A stretch of 7,249 bases of DNA from Bacillota bacterium (GTDB lineage: Bacteria; Bacillota; Clostridia; Acetivibrionales; DSM-1351): positions 1-7,249 of the forward strand of contig JAEZFR010000342.1 of assembly GCA_023417285.1 (NCBI GenBank). The letters run 5' to 3'. Below, piece after piece: positions 1-5,747 of this stretch (position 1 is the stretch's first letter; each line of letters opens with the position of its first letter). The position numbers and the translations under genes are program-made. The notes under the pieces are model-generated. The model saw only the letters and a list, made by a program, of their open reading frames with translations, was not told the DNA's origin and made no database searches.

Positions 1-131
1 GCATTACACTCATGGATATTGTGATGAGAAGCCAAGGCAAGAGCCAACGGTTTAATTTCTTCAAGAGGAATGACTTGTTTTTCTGCACTAACTCTTTCTC
101 GGGTATGTTTAGCAATCTTATCAAGTATCAT
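1..131 (-). CDS. trpC: Indole-3-glycerol phosphate synthase, N-terminal part (cut by window edge)
   Basis: Only the first 43 codons are visible; the rest runs off the left edge. The protein opens MILDKIAKHTRERVSAEKQ, followed by PLEEIKPLA, which resembles the N-terminal helix of bacterial TrpC. TrpC converts carboxyphenylamino-deoxyribulose phosphate to indole-3-glycerol phosphate in the cytoplasm, the step after TrpD and the Amadori isomerase. The ATG overlaps the trpD stop codon as ATGA (128-131). A perfect AGGAGG (138-143) sits 6 bases before it, inside the last trpD codons, which fixes the start and suggests translational coupling. No catalytic residues are in view, so the call rests on the N-terminal sequence and on its place directly after trpD. 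A window extending leftwards should show the TIM-barrel motifs. Confidence 0.85.
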   Translation of the reverse strand, partial: MILDKIAKHTRERVSAEKQVIPLEEIKPLALALASHHNIHECN

Positions 132-1153
132 TGTAAACCTCCTGAAAAAGAGTGTGAGAGCTCTACAAAGCGAAGCAATTGCTGCTTTGCCTTGCCGCTG
201 TCAATTATGCTCTTTGCCATTTCAATACACTCTCTTAGCGTAATATTATTATGTGACATATAGAGGCAAACTGCAGCATTTAGCACCACCACATCCCTCT
301 TTGGGCCACGCTTGCCGTCCAGTATATCTAGCGCAATTACAGCGTTCTCTTTGGCGGTACCGCCTGTAAGCTCAGTTGAGTCACAGCGCTTTAGGCCAAA
401 TTGTTCAGGGGATAGAAAGAAGCTGTTTAGCTTGCCATTATTTATTTCACATATTGTAGAGGAATCACAAAGTGTCAGTTCATCCAAGCCATCATGCCCA
501 TGTACCACCATTGCACGCTTCACACCAAGGTTGGAGAGGACTTGAGACAAGGGCTCGACTAGATTTTCATCATATACTCCCAATAGCTGCATATTGGCTC
601 CTGCAGGATTGCAAAGAGGACCTAATATATTGAAGATTGTGCGAACGCCCAATTCCTTTCTCACAGGTGCTGCATATTTCATAGAGGAATGGTAGATTGG
701 AGCAAACATAAAGCACATACCTATTTCATTCAAAATTTGCTCGCTTTGCTGGGCCGATAGCTGTATGTTTATTCCCAATGCCTCTAGTAAATCTGCACTA
801 CCACACTTACTTGAGACCGATCTATTCCCGTGCTTAGCTACAGGCACACCTCCTGCTGAAACCACAAAGGAAGCGACCGTAGAGATATTGAAGGTATTTG
901 CCTCGTCTCCGCCTGTACCAACAATATCAAGCACATCCATTTTTGGTTTAAGCTTGGTACATTTATCGCGCATTACCATAGCACAGGCTGTAATCTCCTC
1001 TATTGATTCTCCCTTCATTCGCATTGCAGTCAGAAAAGATGCTATTTGAGCATTTGTAGCTGCGCCCTCCATTATTTCTGACATTACCTCTTTTGTTGTT
1101 TCTAGGTCTAAGTTGTTTTTGTTTATAAGTTTATATATTGCCTTATCAATCAT
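128..1153 (-). CDS. trpD: Anthranilate phosphoribosyltransferase
   Basis: This 341-residue protein has the usual full length for TrpD. It transfers the phosphoribosyl group of PRPP to anthranilate, the second committed step of tryptophan synthesis. Visible signatures are the PRPP-binding GTGGD (79-83), the long conserved stretch from KHGNRSVSSKCGSADLLEALG (107-127), the MFAPIYH...APVRKELGVRTIFNILGPL block (149-180), and DGLDE (221-225), whose acidic pair binds Mg in the family. The N-terminal helices (1-65) match the family's helical domain. The usual HPAMK after APIY reads HSSMK here, a mild variation. Its ATG overlaps the trpG stop as ATGA (1150-1153). The upstream Shine-Dalgarno sequence is only a G-rich GGGGGTGGG inside the trpG tail, so coupling to trpG translation probably matters. 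The protein contains no tryptophan. Confidence 0.97.
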   Translation of the reverse strand: MIDKAIYKLINKNNLDLETTKEVMSEIMEGAATNAQIASFLTAMRMKGESIEEITACAMVMRDKCTKLKPKMDVLDIVGTGGDEANTFNISTVASFVVSAGGVPVAKHGNRSVSSKCGSADLLEALGINIQLSAQQSEQILNEIGMCFMFAPIYHSSMKYAAPVRKELGVRTIFNILGPLCNPAGANMQLLGVYDENLVEPLSQVLSNLGVKRAMVVHGHDGLDELTLCDSSTICEINNGKLNSFFLSPEQFGLKRCDSTELTGGTAKENAVIALDILDGKRGPKRDVVVLNAAVCLYMSHNNITLRECIEMAKSIIDSGKAKQQLLRFVELSHSFSGGLQ

Positions 1154-1731
1154 AGCTGCCCACCCCCTATGTTTAAGAAATTGCTAATAATTGTTGCACC
1201 AAGCGGAGTAAGAATCGACTCCGGGTGGAATTGAATCCCGTAGACCTCATAGTCCCTATGCTTTACACCCATTATTTCTCCTAAATCATCCTCTGCAATA
1301 ACCAACAGGTGGTCAGTAAGAGTATGGGGCTGAGCAGACAAGGAATGGTATCTTCCCGCGGTGATAATAGGGGGCAGGTCCCTAAATATATTGCTGCCAT
1401 TTGCTATGTGAATGGAACTTTGCTTTCCATGCATAAGTTTTCTTGCATAGCTGACGGTTGCTCCAAATACCTCGCATATTGCCTGGTGTCCAAGGCAAAC
1501 TCCTAGAATTGGAAGTTTCCCGGTAAAGTATGAAATAACCTCCTCACATATGCCCGCTTCTTTTGGGTGACCGGGACCGGGCGAAATAATAATATGGGAG
1601 GGGCTTAACTGCTCTATTTCTTCTATATTTAATTCATCATTTCTAATTACCCTGATATCGGGGTTAAAAGTGCCAATCAACTGATATAGGTTATAGGAAA
1701 AGCTATCATAGTTATCTATCAATAAAATCAT
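1150..1731 (-). CDS. trpG: Anthranilate synthase component II, glutamine amidotransferase
   Basis: This 193-residue class I glutamine amidotransferase hydrolyses glutamine and passes ammonia to TrpE for anthranilate synthesis. It begins MILLIDNYDSFSYNL, the typical TrpG/PabA opening. The oxyanion region SPGPGHP is at 50-56. The nucleophile is C79 in GVCLGHQAI, and the rest of the triad is H169 and E171 in FHPES. TrpG and PabA are hard to separate by sequence; the position between trpE and trpD makes the tryptophan role the main one, but it could also serve a folate enzyme if no separate pabA exists. The ATG shares one base with the trpE stop (TAATG), and a good AAGGAG lies at 1740-1745. It is a stand-alone subunit, not fused to trpE or trpD. 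No tryptophan residue is present. Confidence 0.96.
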   Translation of the reverse strand: MILLIDNYDSFSYNLYQLIGTFNPDIRVIRNDELNIEEIEQLSPSHIIISPGPGHPKEAGICEEVISYFTGKLPILGVCLGHQAICEVFGATVSYARKLMHGKQSSIHIANGSNIFRDLPPIITAGRYHSLSAQPHTLTDHLLVIAEDDLGEIMGVKHRDYEVYGIQFHPESILTPLGATIISNFLNIGGGQL

Positions 1732-3194
1732 TATTCAATCTCCTTTCCATAGGTTAATGCATTGACCATTGCTCTGGCTTTGTTCTGGGTTTCCTGATAT
1801 TCTGTTTCAGGCACGCTATCAGCAACTACTCCGCAGCCCGACTGAACATACACTACTCCATCCTTTAGAACTGCCATTCTTATTCCAATGCATACATCTA
1901 TGTTGCCGGTTAGGTCAATATAGCCTACAGCACCACCATATATGCCGCGCTTGCTGCCTTCTGATGAATTTATTATCTGACAGGCTTTTATCTTTGGCGC
2001 TCCTGAGAGGGTGCCTGCGGGCAGCATTGCAGATATTACATCTAGCTGGTCACAGCCTTGCTTGAGTTTTGATATAACCTTTGATTCAATATGAATAACA
2101 TGGGAGTACTTACATATAGAAAGGTAGTCCGATACCTTTACCGAGCCGAATTCACTTATTCTACCCAGGTCATTTCTAGCGAGATCTACTAGCATGTTGT
2201 GCTCTGCAAGCTCTTTTTCATCCGAAAGCAGACTCTCAATGAGACCTTCATCCTCTACACTGTTTGTTCCTCTGGGTCTTGAACCGGCAATTGGGAAGGT
2301 AGAAAGAGTACCATCTTGGAGCTTAATCAAGGTTTCAGGGGAAGCACCGGCAAGCTCCAAGTCATCAGTTTTTAGATAAAACATATATGGGGAGGGATTT
2401 GTTGTTCTAAGCACTCTATAAGTGTCAAATAGAGAGCCTTCAAACTCCGCTGACAAGCGGTTTGAGATTACTGCTTGGAATATATCGCCCTCGAAAATAT
2501 GATGCTTTACCTTGTTAACCATGCTACAAAATTGCGGCTTATCAAATTGGCTTTTGAAGCTGGTCTTAAGGCCCGACTTTGCGTAGTTAGATGGGATATT
2601 AGCTTTTATAAGCTTGACAGTTTCGCTAAGCTCTCTTATAGCTTTTGTATAATTGATCTCAATATCATCAGCTTTGATATTCATTATTACAATTATTTTT
2701 TGCTTCATGTGATCAAAAGCAATGACTTTATCAAACAGCATCAAATCAACGTCAAGAAAATTAGGTGAGTTATCTCCATTGAGTTTTAGGCATGGTTCGC
2801 TGTATTTAATATAATCATATGAAAAGTACCCAACAAACCCACCTGCAAATGGTGGAAGAGAGGCTAACTTTGGGCTTCGATAATCATTAATGAGTTCTCT
2901 TAATACAAGGTTTGGATTTTTCTCATATGTTTCAGAAGTACTACCGCGAATAATAGTGGTTAGTCCATCAATACATTTAACCTGCAGGAGTGGGTTGTAG
3001 CCTAGAAATGAATATCGGCCCCACTTTTCTTCTCCTTCAACGCTTTCAAGCAAGTAATATTGCTTGCTTATAATACTAATATTTTTTAGTACAGCAATAG
3101 GCGTTCTGAAATCAGAGAAGATCTCACAACAAACGGGGATAAAATTGAATTGCTCCGAAAGCTTTTTTGCTTGCTCAAGACTTGGATAATACAT
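1731..3194 (-). CDS. trpE: Anthranilate synthase component I
   Basis: TrpE makes anthranilate from chorismate using ammonia from TrpG. Numbering from an upstream ATG at 3200 (489 residues), the protein shows the LLES tryptophan-feedback motif at 50-53, then GDIFQAV (238-244), AGASPE (284-289), PIAGSRPRG (303-311), MLVDLARND (336-344), SHVIHIES (366-373), PAGTLSGAPK (394-403) and GGAVGY (422-427). These are the chorismate-binding and Mg-site blocks of the family. LLES suggests the enzyme is inhibited by tryptophan. I place the start at the second ATG (3192-3194, 487 residues): the only Shine-Dalgarno sequence, AAAGGAAG, abuts the first ATG but is well spaced from the second. Only one tryptophan is present (W60 in this numbering). 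PabB is the main alternative, but the trp operon and Trp T-box context favour TrpE. Confidence 0.96.
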   Translation of the reverse strand: MYYPSLEQAKKLSEQFNFIPVCCEIFSDFRTPIAVLKNISIISKQYYLLESVEGEEKWGRYSFLGYNPLLQVKCIDGLTTIIRGSTSETYEKNPNLVLRELINDYRSPKLASLPPFAGGFVGYFSYDYIKYSEPCLKLNGDNSPNFLDVDLMLFDKVIAFDHMKQKIIVIMNIKADDIEINYTKAIRELSETVKLIKANIPSNYAKSGLKTSFKSQFDKPQFCSMVNKVKHHIFEGDIFQAVISNRLSAEFEGSLFDTYRVLRTTNPSPYMFYLKTDDLELAGASPETLIKLQDGTLSTFPIAGSRPRGTNSVEDEGLIESLLSDEKELAEHNMLVDLARNDLGRISEFGSVKVSDYLSICKYSHVIHIESKVISKLKQGCDQLDVISAMLPAGTLSGAPKIKACQIINSSEGSKRGIYGGAVGYIDLTGNIDVCIGIRMAVLKDGVVYVQSGCGVVADSVPETEYQETQNKARAMVNALTYGKEIE

Positions 3195-3200
3195 AAACAT

Positions 3201-3208
3201 CTTCCTTT
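3201..3208 (-). promoter_or_regulatory. Ribosome binding site deciding the trpE start
   Basis: AAAGGAAG lies directly against the first possible ATG (3198-3200), leaving only about 2 bases after AGGA. The in-frame ATG two codons later (3192-3194) is about 8 bases from AGGA, close to ideal. The second ATG is therefore the likelier start. The site follows the leader terminator, so it is transcribed only on read-through. Confidence 0.6.
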
Positions 3209-3227
3209 CACCGATAATAAATTAAAC

Positions 3228-3269
3228 AAAAAACACCCATCCAAGACATTTACTGCCAAGGACGAGTGT
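3228..3269 (-). terminator. Regulated intrinsic terminator of the trp T-box leader
   Basis: ACACUCGUCC (3260-3269) pairs over 10 bp, with two G-U pairs, to GGAUGGGUGU (3233-3242). An inner GGCA/UGUC stem closes a GUAAA loop, and six U follow (3228-3233). The 5' arm shares ACUCGUCC with the antiterminator's 3' strand, so the two structures exclude each other. It is expected to stop transcription before trpE when tRNA-Trp is charged. Confidence 0.92.
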
Positions 3270-3560
3270 GTATAATTCACCCGCGGTGCCACCTTGTTTT
3301 GTATAGCATAAGCCATACACTCTTGCAGAATACTACCATATTCTTCACAAATAACGCATGTGCTACGTCGCAGAATACTCTAGAGCGGGTTGCCGTAATA
3401 GCAGATTCCCATTAATAAATAATCACTCTATTTGACTGCGCCCTCAGTGGTCCATTTGATGTACTGCGTTTTGCGAGGCTCTCAGCTCCCCTCGCTCTCT
3501 GTAAATGCACATATCACCGTTATCTCCACCTCAATGGTTTAAGGGACAGATGTTTAGTTT
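3228..3560 (-). promoter_or_regulatory. T-box riboswitch, tRNA-Trp-sensing leader of the trp operon
   Basis: In the transcript sense the leader carries the T-box core AAGGUGGCACCGCGG (3281-3295). Stem I has a distal hairpin GCGAGG/CCUCGC (3473-3478 with 3490-3495) and a basal GUGG/CCAC pairing (3526-3529 with 3447-3450) flanked by G-A mismatches suggestive of the family's kink-turn. The specifier is UGG at 3452-3454, in AAAUGGA, just before the basal 3' strand, which is the expected place. A hairpin just upstream of the T-box (3301-3318, 7 bp with loop UUAU) fits stem III. The antiterminator pairs AAGG with CCUU and GCGGGU with ACUCGU, leaving bulge UGGCACC. UGGC in that bulge complements a GCCA tRNA end, and bacterial tRNA-Trp normally has discriminator G. 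Uncharged tRNA-Trp would stabilise this form and allow trpE transcription. The 5' boundary is inferred from the promoter. Confidence 0.95.
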
Positions 3561-3566
3561 TCCATA

Positions 3567-3596
3567 ATTATACATCGATAAGCTTGACTGTGTCAA
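3567..3596 (-). promoter_or_regulatory. Vegetative promoter of the trp operon
   Basis: On the minus strand TTGACA (3591-3596) is followed by an 18-base spacer and TATAAT (3567-3572). Both hexamers match the sigma-A consensus exactly. The transcript start would be near 3560, just upstream of the T-box stem I. A strong promoter with control left to the leader is the usual T-box arrangement. Confidence 0.88.
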
Positions 3597-3600
3597 TATC

Positions 3601-3620
3601 GTATAAAAAATATTTTATAC
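3601..3620. repeat. Perfect inverted repeat beside the trp promoter
   Basis: GTATAAAA and TTTTATAC are perfect 8-base arms around AATA, 4 bases upstream of the trp -35 hexamer. It could be a weak all-AT terminator for the minus-strand gene ending at 3684, an AT-rich upstream promoter element, or a protein-binding site. No T-tract follows on the minus strand. In DNA this AT-rich such arms can arise by chance. Confidence 0.4.
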
Positions 3621-3683
3621 AAATAATTTTCAGACTTAATTAGGTTACACTTTGAATTATTAATTTAGCTTTGGTTTGCTATG

Positions 3684-4604
3684 CTAGTTTTTGAATTTTG
3701 AGTTATTCTTCTTTTTGATAAAATAAATGATAACAAGACTGACCAGTAAGACACTTGAAACCACCAGTAATATACTTATTATTTGAATATTGTTATTTTC
3801 AGGAGTTATCTTTTTTACATAGTTCCCTGCGCCTATATTAGTGGCTTCGTTGGCTGACTGTCCTGTAATTAATGATGCTAATTGCTTCATTGTATACTTC
3901 TGCCCCTGATTTAGATTATAGTCATATGAAAATGGGAACCCAAATTCTTCACCATTTGCCTTAACATAAACTATATAGGTATCACTAAATGCAACAATCT
4001 TTATATATTCAACATTAGTAATATCAGAGCTGGTTATGATTTCAGAAATCCTTTCAGGACCAGAAAGGATCTCTGCTGTTTCTTTACTCATACCTGTATT
4101 TATTTCACTTATTACAAGCTTACCTTCTATTGCTTTGTATTGTTCGTATAAGCTTACGTCTTGTTTTCCCTTTCTATTCTTTATCTCTTCTAATGGTTCA
4201 CCTGTTTTAATCTTGCATGTATTTATGTATTGGCCTTTACGATCATATATAGGGAAAATCCAAACATACCTATCTGAAATTAGCGTATCAAAGTTACCTT
4301 TTGATGTTTCGGTAACAAGCTTTTCTTTATCAAAATTAATAATAGGATAGTAAACCTTAATAGCTGTACTAATATCAAGCTTCTTGATATCTGTAGTGTG
4401 CTGTATAAATTCTAGGTCATGTTTTAACAGCTCTAGTGTTTCCTCTTTATCAATATAGGATTTAATTTCAGCATTTGATTTGGTTGAATCTTCTATAATT
4501 TTATTTTGAATATCCATAGAAGAATCAGTATTTTCTGCCTTTAAAGGAATACTGAAGCATAAGACAATGTTAATAAGTAAAATAATTATTGCTATATGTT
4601 TCAT
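3684..4604 (-). CDS. Unrecognised secreted protein with C-terminal membrane anchor
   Basis: I do not recognise this 306-residue protein. It begins with a signal peptide: charged MKH, a hydrophobic run to about residue 19, and a likely cleavage after LKA (about 23). The cysteine at 16 has no lipobox, so it is not a clear lipoprotein. Residues 24-272 are polar and rich in charged residues and Ile/Thr/Ser, with no evident catalytic motif. Residues about 273-296 form one strong membrane helix, followed by a basic tail (KKKNNSKFKN), so most of the protein should lie outside the membrane with a short cytoplasmic tail. AAAAGGGGA at about 4611-4619 supports the ATG. It reads toward the trp promoter but has no clear terminator or promoter of its own, and neither neighbour shares an obvious job with it. 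Confidence 0.85.
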   Translation of the reverse strand: MKHIAIIILLINIVLCFSIPLKAENTDSSMDIQNKIIEDSTKSNAEIKSYIDKEETLELLKHDLEFIQHTTDIKKLDISTAIKVYYPIINFDKEKLVTETSKGNFDTLISDRYVWIFPIYDRKGQYINTCKIKTGEPLEEIKNRKGKQDVSLYEQYKAIEGKLVISEINTGMSKETAEILSGPERISEIITSSDITNVEYIKIVAFSDTYIVYVKANGEEFGFPFSYDYNLNQGQKYTMKQLASLITGQSANEATNIGAGNYVKKITPENNNIQIISILLVVSSVLLVSLVIIYFIKKKNNSKFKN

Positions 4605-4884
4605 TTTAATTCCCCTTTTTATTAATTATATAATCATTTTAACACCATTTTACTATTTTTTACAGCAACTGTATTGTGGTGCTATTCAACCCACATCTTA
4701 ACACTGCTATCTGGAGCTACAAATCACTTATATAAAATAAGCTTTTTAATGATAAATTTGCTGATCTAAGGTAAAATATATCTGAGAACTTTTTTATTAG
4801 GTAAGATTAAGCTTAATTTTCTTTAGCAATGTAGAAGTTGAGGAGGAGCTTAAGCAAAAAAAAAATGATAAGGAGATATAAGAG
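4605..4884. other. Divergent AT-rich intergenic region
   Basis: This 280-bp region separates the minus-strand membrane protein from deoC. I found no convincing -35/-10 pair in either direction: TATAAT-like hexamers occur (for example TAAAAT at 4772-4777) but without a recognisable -35 at normal spacing. A 12-bp palindrome, ATTAAGCTTAAT, lies at 4806-4817, and GCTTAAGC recurs at 4848-4855. A run of ten A occupies 4856-4865. The last 81 bases are open in one frame (separate entry). Confidence 0.5.
4801..4881 (+). pseudogene. Possible decayed 3' end of a gene upstream of deoC
   Basis: A frame open from 4801 to a TAA at 4879-4881 reads VRLSLIFFSN, then VEVEEELKQKKNDKEI and stop. The charged second half looks like a protein C-terminus, and the stop falls 3 bases before the deoC ATG, with the deoC ribosome binding site inside it, as in an operon junction. 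There is no ATG, GTG or TTG in the frame, a TAG precedes it at 4798-4800, and upstream DNA is non-coding, so it is not an intact gene. It may be a remnant or a chance open frame. Confidence 0.25.
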
Positions 4885-5544
4885 ATGTCAGAAAAACCAA
4901 TAGCATCATTTATTGACCATACTGCATTAAAACCCGACACAACATTGGAACAAATAGAGAAACTGTGCCATGAGGCAATGGAATATGGTTTTGCTTCTGT
5001 TTGTGTAAACCCATGCTATGTAGCACACTGCCACAGAATTTTGAAAGCAAGTGATGTAAAGGTATGCACCGTTATTGGGTTCCCCTTAGGAGCAAATACA
5101 ACAGCTACCAAAGAAGCAGAGACTGTTGAAGCAGTAAAAAATGGCGCTACCGAAGTTGACATGGTTATTAATGTCGGAGCAATCAAATCTGGCCATTATG
5201 AGCTAGTGAAAAACGACATAGCTGCTGTTGTGAAGGCTGCAGGGGATAGTGCAATAGTTAAAGTAATTTTAGAGACTTGCCTTCTTACAGACGAAGAGAA
5301 GATAGCAGCTTGTAAAATGTGTAAGGAAGCGGGAGCACATTTTGTAAAAACTTCAACAGGATTTAGTACAGGTGGAGCTACTATAGAGGATATCCGACTA
5401 ATGAGACAAGCTGTTGGCCCAGACTTAGGAGTAAAGGCTTCTGGAGGAATTAGAGATTATAAAACCGCCAGAGCAATGATTGACGCAGGAGCATCGAGAG
5501 TTGGAGCAAGCGCATCTATTGCAATAGTTAAAAATGAGAACTAA
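4885..5544 (+). CDS. deoC: Deoxyribose-phosphate aldolase
   Basis: DeoC splits 2-deoxyribose 5-phosphate into glyceraldehyde 3-phosphate and acetaldehyde in the cytoplasm, the last step of deoxynucleoside breakdown. The 219 residues match the short bacterial form of this TIM-barrel family. Visible motifs are IDHTALKP (10-17), VCTVIGFPLGA (60-70), EVDMVINVGAIKSG (90-103) with D92, the Schiff-base lysine K155 in FVKTSTGF (153-160), and K184 in KASGGIR (184-190). D92, K155 and K184 correspond to the E. coli catalytic Asp102, Lys167 and Lys201. The ATG follows AAGGAG (4870-4875) by 9 bases. No other nucleoside-catabolic gene is adjacent, so deoC appears to stand alone here, unlike the usual deo clusters. 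No promoter could be assigned with confidence. Confidence 0.97.
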   Translation: MSEKPIASFIDHTALKPDTTLEQIEKLCHEAMEYGFASVCVNPCYVAHCHRILKASDVKVCTVIGFPLGANTTATKEAETVEAVKNGATEVDMVINVGAIKSGHYELVKNDIAAVVKAAGDSAIVKVILETCLLTDEEKIAACKMCKEAGAHFVKTSTGFSTGGATIEDIRLMRQAVGPDLGVKASGGIRDYKTARAMIDAGASRVGASASIAIVKNEN

Positions 5545-5545
5545 G

Positions 5546-5584
5546 ACAAGTCAATTTCAAGCAATACTTGCTTAGCGCTCTTGT
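5546..5584 (+). terminator. Weak hairpin after deoC
   Basis: Just past the deoC stop, AAGCAA (5559-5564) pairs with TTGCTT (5568-5573) over a 3-base loop, and ACAAG (5546-5550) pairs with CTTGT (5580-5584) outside it. There is no T-run afterwards, so it may be only a weak terminator or an mRNA 3' structure protecting the deoC message. Confidence 0.3.
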
Positions 5585-5610
5585 AACTGGCAATACTAAA
5601 AGTAAATGAT

Positions 5611-5669
5611 ATATGTAGTCTGCAATGAAGTGTTTTTAACCTAGATGAAACTACATTGCAGACTAATAT
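5611..5669. repeat. Long imperfect inverted repeat between deoC and the small transporter
   Basis: TAGTCTGCAATG (5616-5627) and CATTGCAGACTA (5654-5665) are perfect 12-base arms. They extend outward by ATAT/ATAT (5611-5614 with 5666-5669) past one bulged G, and inward by AGT/ACT after an A-A mismatch. The hairpin would be stable, but no T-tract follows on either strand, so it is not a textbook intrinsic terminator. It could end the deoC transcript, act as an RNA structure upstream of the next gene, or be a small palindromic mobile repeat. Confidence 0.6.
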
Positions 5670-5718
5670 TTATATAGCATGGTTATTCTACTTGGAAATA
5701 CTTCATGAGTAAAATGCA

Positions 5719-5734
5719 CCTATACGTTTATAGG
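5719..5734 (+). promoter_or_regulatory. Small hairpin touching the ribosome binding site of the 5748 gene
   Basis: CCTATA (5719-5724) and TATAGG (5729-5734) are perfect arms around CGTT. The 3' arm runs straight into the purine-rich AGGAAGGGA (5732-5740). The likely Shine-Dalgarno core AAGGGA (5735-5740) is just outside the stem, so folding might affect ribosome access. A 6-bp AT-rich stem is weak, and this may be chance. Confidence 0.3.
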
Positions 5735-5747
5735 AAGGGAAGTACAA

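Noticed and set aside
2475..2768. Plus-strand frames opposite trpE, trpG and trpD
   Set aside because: They are antisense to conserved, motif-rich enzymes and lack ribosome sites, so they are shadows of the real genes.
3086..3316. Minus-strand open frame of 76 codons spanning the T-box and the start of trpE
   Set aside because: It crosses the terminator and antiterminator, is in a different frame from trpE, and has no ribosome binding site. The region is explained by the riboswitch and trpE.
3195..3560. Possible Trp-rich leader peptide as in E. coli trpL
   Set aside because: I saw no short frame with clustered UGG codons and a ribosome site. The single UGG is in the T-box specifier position.
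4806..4817. 12-base palindrome ATTAAGCTTAAT as an operator for deoC
   Set aside because: It is AT-rich, built around a HindIII-type hexamer, and not tied to any recognisable promoter, so chance is the better explanation.
4865..4903. 12-codon frame starting ATGATAAGG upstream of deoC
   Set aside because: It has no properly spaced ribosome site, overlaps the deoC ribosome site and start in another frame, and its peptide has no protein-like character.
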